Shown one piece after another: positions 57,801 through 60,000 of a stretch of DNA of 60,000 nt; the stretch's first letter is position 1, and every line of letters begins with the position of its first letter. The notes below the pieces were generated by a model, which was given only the letters and a program-made list of their open reading frames with translations, was not told the DNA's origin and made no database searches. This DNA comes from Membranipora membranacea (lineage: Eukaryota > Bryozoa > Gymnolaemata > Cheilostomatida > Membraniporidae): NCBI GenBank assembly GCA_914767715.1, contig OU612072.1, positions 7,876,001 through 7,936,000 on the forward strand, given 5' to 3'. Both the position numbers and the translations under genes were made by a program.

Positions 57801-60000
57801 TATATTGTAAGCCGCTTATGTTAGGATAAAAATGATTTTCGTTTCAGAGTCTGCACCACTGAAAACTCTGTGAGAGAGGGTTTCCAAATCATTGGAGGCT
57901 TGAATGTTGATAAATCTTAATTTTAGTGACGACACTCATGAAAGATTCTGCCAAATTGTCCGCAAAACAGGCAGAAAATGCTATAATTGACTATCCAAAT
58001 ACTGAAATTATTTCCCAAACTATGTCCATATGAGTTTTCAATGTTGCAGATTCTAAATCAAAAATAGTTTTAATCCTATCATAAGCGGTTTTCAAGATAA
58101 CCCTCTTTTCAGCACGTTTTTCCTATGCGGCGTGGGTTAAAAGTACCAAACTGGAGAGAGGACAACTCCAAATTGAGGCCTAAATCTGAGCTCAGAAAAC
58201 TGTCTATCGAAAGACCAAGTGAGTGATAATTTTGAGCAATGTGATAGTGATAGCTTGATTTAGTAAAGAATCACTCTTTCTAATTGAAAGACCCCCTAGA
58301 CCATTTCATCATAATGATTGTGAAGGAATCAGGTTTTTGCTATCATGCCGGAGTTCTCAGTCTAATTTCGAAAACTGCTATAAGGTTCATTAACAATATA
58401 TGGCCCAGTTTATACTCATTTTTACTGAAAGTTGAGATGTGACGGTACTGAAAACGTACTATTTGAATGATAGTATATACAAAATAGTACCATTCTAGTA
58501 CCTTCTAAACTCAACTTTGCATGAAAATCAGTTGAAACCACTTGCTGTAAATAAACCTTGAAGCAGTTTTGTAAATTAGATTCAGAATGATACCAAAAAC
58601 CGGATTCCTTCCCAATCACTTTATGGAAGTTTGAACTGGTTCTATAGACTATAGAAAGTTCAACCAACATCCCTGTAATAGTAAGTTACTGCCCTTCAAG
58701 TATGTATTGGTGACGATGTATTAGCAGTTAGCAGTTTACGACCAGTTTCTAAACTTTTGACTCAAAATTCACATGTTAGGAAAGGGAAGAACAAGAAGAG
58801 GTCTAACAAGTTCTCTGATTCTACTGTTCAAAAAGAGAATGCACAAAGTACTCTCTACGTCACATTACAGTACATAACGCAGTGATACATAGCATAAGGA
58901 AACGTTACATAAAGCTTAACGTTCGTTACCTGATCAGAGCACCAATACCAGACACCAGAGATTGTCAGACCGAAAAAAACACCAGGCCAGGGCAGTCCAC
59001 CGTCTTCAGCACTCCTCACCAGGTGAAATGAGTTTTTAGGTGTCATTCCTACGACAAAACATAACATTTAGAACTCTGACACGTCATCATAACAGTTCTA
59101 AATGGAACCGAAATATGAGTGAATATGAAGCCAAATTCTAACCCTTTCATTTCACAAAGTGAGAGTGTGCAGTAGATATTGAATATTAGTCCCAGTGTGA
59201 ATAGTGAATAGCTCCCTCAACTAATCCCCTCACTTCTCTAACCATCTCAAGAGTCATGATCAGGTATTGATTGATTGATTTGATTGATTTGTATTGATTT
59301 GATTGATTTGTATTGTTTACATACAATATCATGGCAAGGATGATTAAGAAATATATGTATGAGACAGCACTCATTGAAACTCCGTTATAAATGAAACAAA
59401 CAAACAAGTAAATTAATTCAATTATTAACCAATGTATTTGTTTGTTTTATAATTTAATTTTAATAATTAAATTATTAATTAATAAAAAAACTATCCGTGA
59501 CATTACACATCACCGTGGACACATACCACACTTGCCGTACTGCGCCATCTCTGGAGACATACTCTCGTTCTTCTCCAGCAGCTCAGCGTACACTCTGGTG
59601 AAGTTAGGCCAAGCATCAGGTCCTAGAAACTTTTCTTCCAGTACTCCATATCCACCAATACGGAAGAAACCTGTAGTGAAATATGGTCATAGGCCAATAG
59701 GTCAATAGGTCCATAGGTCAATAGGTTAATAGGTTACATAGCACAATGCACAATATGCTTTACAAAGTTTGAATTTATAATTTTTTTCATATGAATACAA
59801 CGATTGTTTTTATAAATACCTGCCACTGCCAGGTGAGAGCAATGACTCCATTGCCATAAAATTTAGTCCGAATAAACATTAAAATTAACTTTATTTGATA
59901 AATTTTAGTAACACAGATCAAAATCATTTCTAAATCATTAATCAGATGATGATGCTGCCTAAACTAAAGAGTACCTTAATGGTTAATACATACTTATGCC
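51819..60000 (-). CDS. SGLT-type sodium/sugar symporter (SLC5 family), C-terminal 530 residues
   Basis: Exons, minus strand: a partial exon from the window edge to 59994, then 59670-59527, 59048-58930, 57508-57373, 56269-56153, 55397-55256, 54616-54454, 53991-53773, 52934-52592 and 52018-51819. All nine joins agree in phase. Family landmarks appear in order: [58 protein letters not shown], a disulfide-rich loop ending [72 protein letters not shown] and [11 protein letters not shown]. The C-terminus [16 protein letters not shown]...GYYA* is that of SGLT1-like proteins. The protein couples Na+ and sugar (or inositol) entry across the plasma membrane; the substrate is not resolved. The loop before the last helix is unusually long and acidic (about 110 residues rich in Glu/Ser/Gly). 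The N-terminal helices lie beyond 60000. Confidence 0.93.
53013..53154. mobile_element. Fold-back MITE, family A (142 bp)
   Basis: Arms 53013-53055 and 53111-53154 (AAAGACCA...CAGGCAGTTACTTATGATAAAG and reverse complement) enclose a short interior with CACCATGCAAATCTGACAC. It lies in an SGLT intron. It is a shortened relative of the copy at 55787-56117. Confidence 0.85.
53503..53681. mobile_element. MITE-like element, family F, second copy
   Basis: Matches 23256-23413 in the same orientation, with about 18 extra bases (TTAGGTTTAGTTCATTGC) inside the left end. It lies in an SGLT intron. Confidence 0.65.
53686..53765. repeat. 40-bp tandem duplication beside a splice donor
   Basis: Two units starting AGYATATCACGTGATCAGTG differ at one base. 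The second ends 8 bases from the end of the SGLT exon (53773), so it reaches position +7 of the intron. Each unit has a palindromic ATCACGTGAT core. Confidence 0.95.
54213..54412. repeat. 27-bp minisatellite in an SGLT intron
   Basis: About seven diverged units of GGGAATTCCAGGTTAAAGTT/GCATTCT. The same unit makes a second array at 55112-55215 in the next intron but one exon upstream. Confidence 0.85.
55112..55215. repeat. 27-bp minisatellite, second array
   Basis: About four units of the same 27-bp sequence (AATTCCAGRTTAAAGTTGC) as at 54213-54412, and closer to the consensus. It ends about 40 bases from the exon at 55256. Confidence 0.85.
55662..55740. repeat. Small fold-back element
   Basis: GGTCAACTATGATCCAATTTG...GCATT is mirrored imperfectly by AATGCAGGCAAACTTGATCC...TGACC. 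Similar pairs (GATCCAATTT / AAATTGGATCATG) lie at about 19520-19615, and GCAGGCAAACTTGATC also occurs near 53340. Confidence 0.55.
55787..56117. mobile_element. Fold-back MITE, family A (331 bp)
   Basis: Ends GACTACCCAAAGACCA and TGGTCTTTGAGTAGTC are inverted, and pairing continues inward for about 110 bases, including AAGTGCCTCCC / GGGAGGCACTTTTTC. The outer arms match the 142-bp copy at 53013-53154. It has no coding capacity. Confidence 0.88.
57130..57345. repeat. GACAGTSGGGGTAGGTGTAC minisatellite
   Basis: About five diverged units of 30-45 bases combine CTCTTTGACAGT, GGGGTAGGTGTACC and CCCTCC. It lies between the SGLT exon at 57373 and the upstream poly-repeat DNA, about 30 bases from the donor. 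Confidence 0.8.
57562..58296. mobile_element. Family B MITE interrupted by another fold-back element
   Basis: The ends match family B (GGGGGGGTCTTTAAATTAGAAGC.. and ..CTAATTGAAAGACCCCC). At about 57714 the family B sequence breaks and resumes at about 58204 (TCGAAAGACCAAGTGAGT). The 490-bp insert has its own arms: ACAGTTTTTTGGGCTC / GAGCTCAGAAAACTGT, GAGTTGTCCTCTC / GAGAGGACAACTC, and AACCTGCTGAAAGAGGGTTAT / ATAACCCTCTTTTCAGCACG. This gives the order of insertion. Confidence 0.8.
59266..59318. repeat. TTGATTGATTTGATTG low-complexity tract
   Basis: Simple repeat of TGATT/TGATTTGAT units in an SGLT intron. Confidence 0.85.

Noticed and set aside
1-60000. CRISPR array, operon or other prokaryotic system
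   Set aside because: All well-supported genes are spliced animal genes; the tandem repeats found are minisatellites without spacer structure.

Overview
The window is nuclear DNA from an invertebrate animal. The genes are split into many short exons with GT..AG introns, the base composition is AT-rich, and the proteins are animal-type: a tandem-repeat galectin, a type II membrane carbohydrate sulfotransferase and an SGLT-type sodium/sugar symporter. Short fold-back (MITE-like) elements, tRNA-derived SINEs, LINE fragments, minisatellites and long poly-G/poly-C runs fill the introns and intergenic DNA. I cannot name the phylum from sequence alone; a sponge or a lophotrochozoan would both fit. 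All exon joins below were made by eye from splice signals, reading-frame phase and family resemblance.

Layout. (1) 1-2400: repeats, an ACGTCGCAA-rich block between two copies of a 245-bp repeat, an orphan galectin exon and a LINE fragment. (2) 3237-5353, minus: a complete five-exon gene for an unrecognised 396-aa protein. Its last two exons are tandem duplicates of each other; a partial copy lies at 6411-7349 and a copy of its promoter and start at 13438-13725. (3) 7757-8743, plus: a frameshifted unknown ORF. (4) 10154/10518 to 12347 (or 12854), plus: a gene with an N-terminal SAP-like helix pair and a disordered tail. (5) 16669-23221, plus: a complete seven-exon cyclase-family (kynurenine formamidase/isatin hydrolase-like) metal hydrolase with an apparent signal peptide and a hydrophobic C-terminus. 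(6) 25099-32816, minus: a nine-exon tandem-repeat galectin. (7) 36975-43517, plus: a seven-exon carbohydrate sulfotransferase whose first intron contains a second, degenerate sulfotransferase gene bracketed by 116-bp direct repeats. A third, decayed copy follows at 45652-46370. (8) 51819-60000, minus: ten exons of an SGLT-type SLC5 symporter that runs off the right edge.

The genes do not form an operon-like unit. The sulfotransferase (Golgi glycan sulfation), the galectin (glycan binding) and the SGLT (sugar import) all concern carbohydrates, but nothing in the sequence shows that this is more than chance. The most interesting structures are the nested sulfotransferase between direct repeats, a 64-bp exact inverted copy of the start of cyclase exon 3 inside the preceding intron, the repeated exon module of the 3.2-5.4 kb gene, and several families of hairpin-forming elements, one with another element nested inside it.
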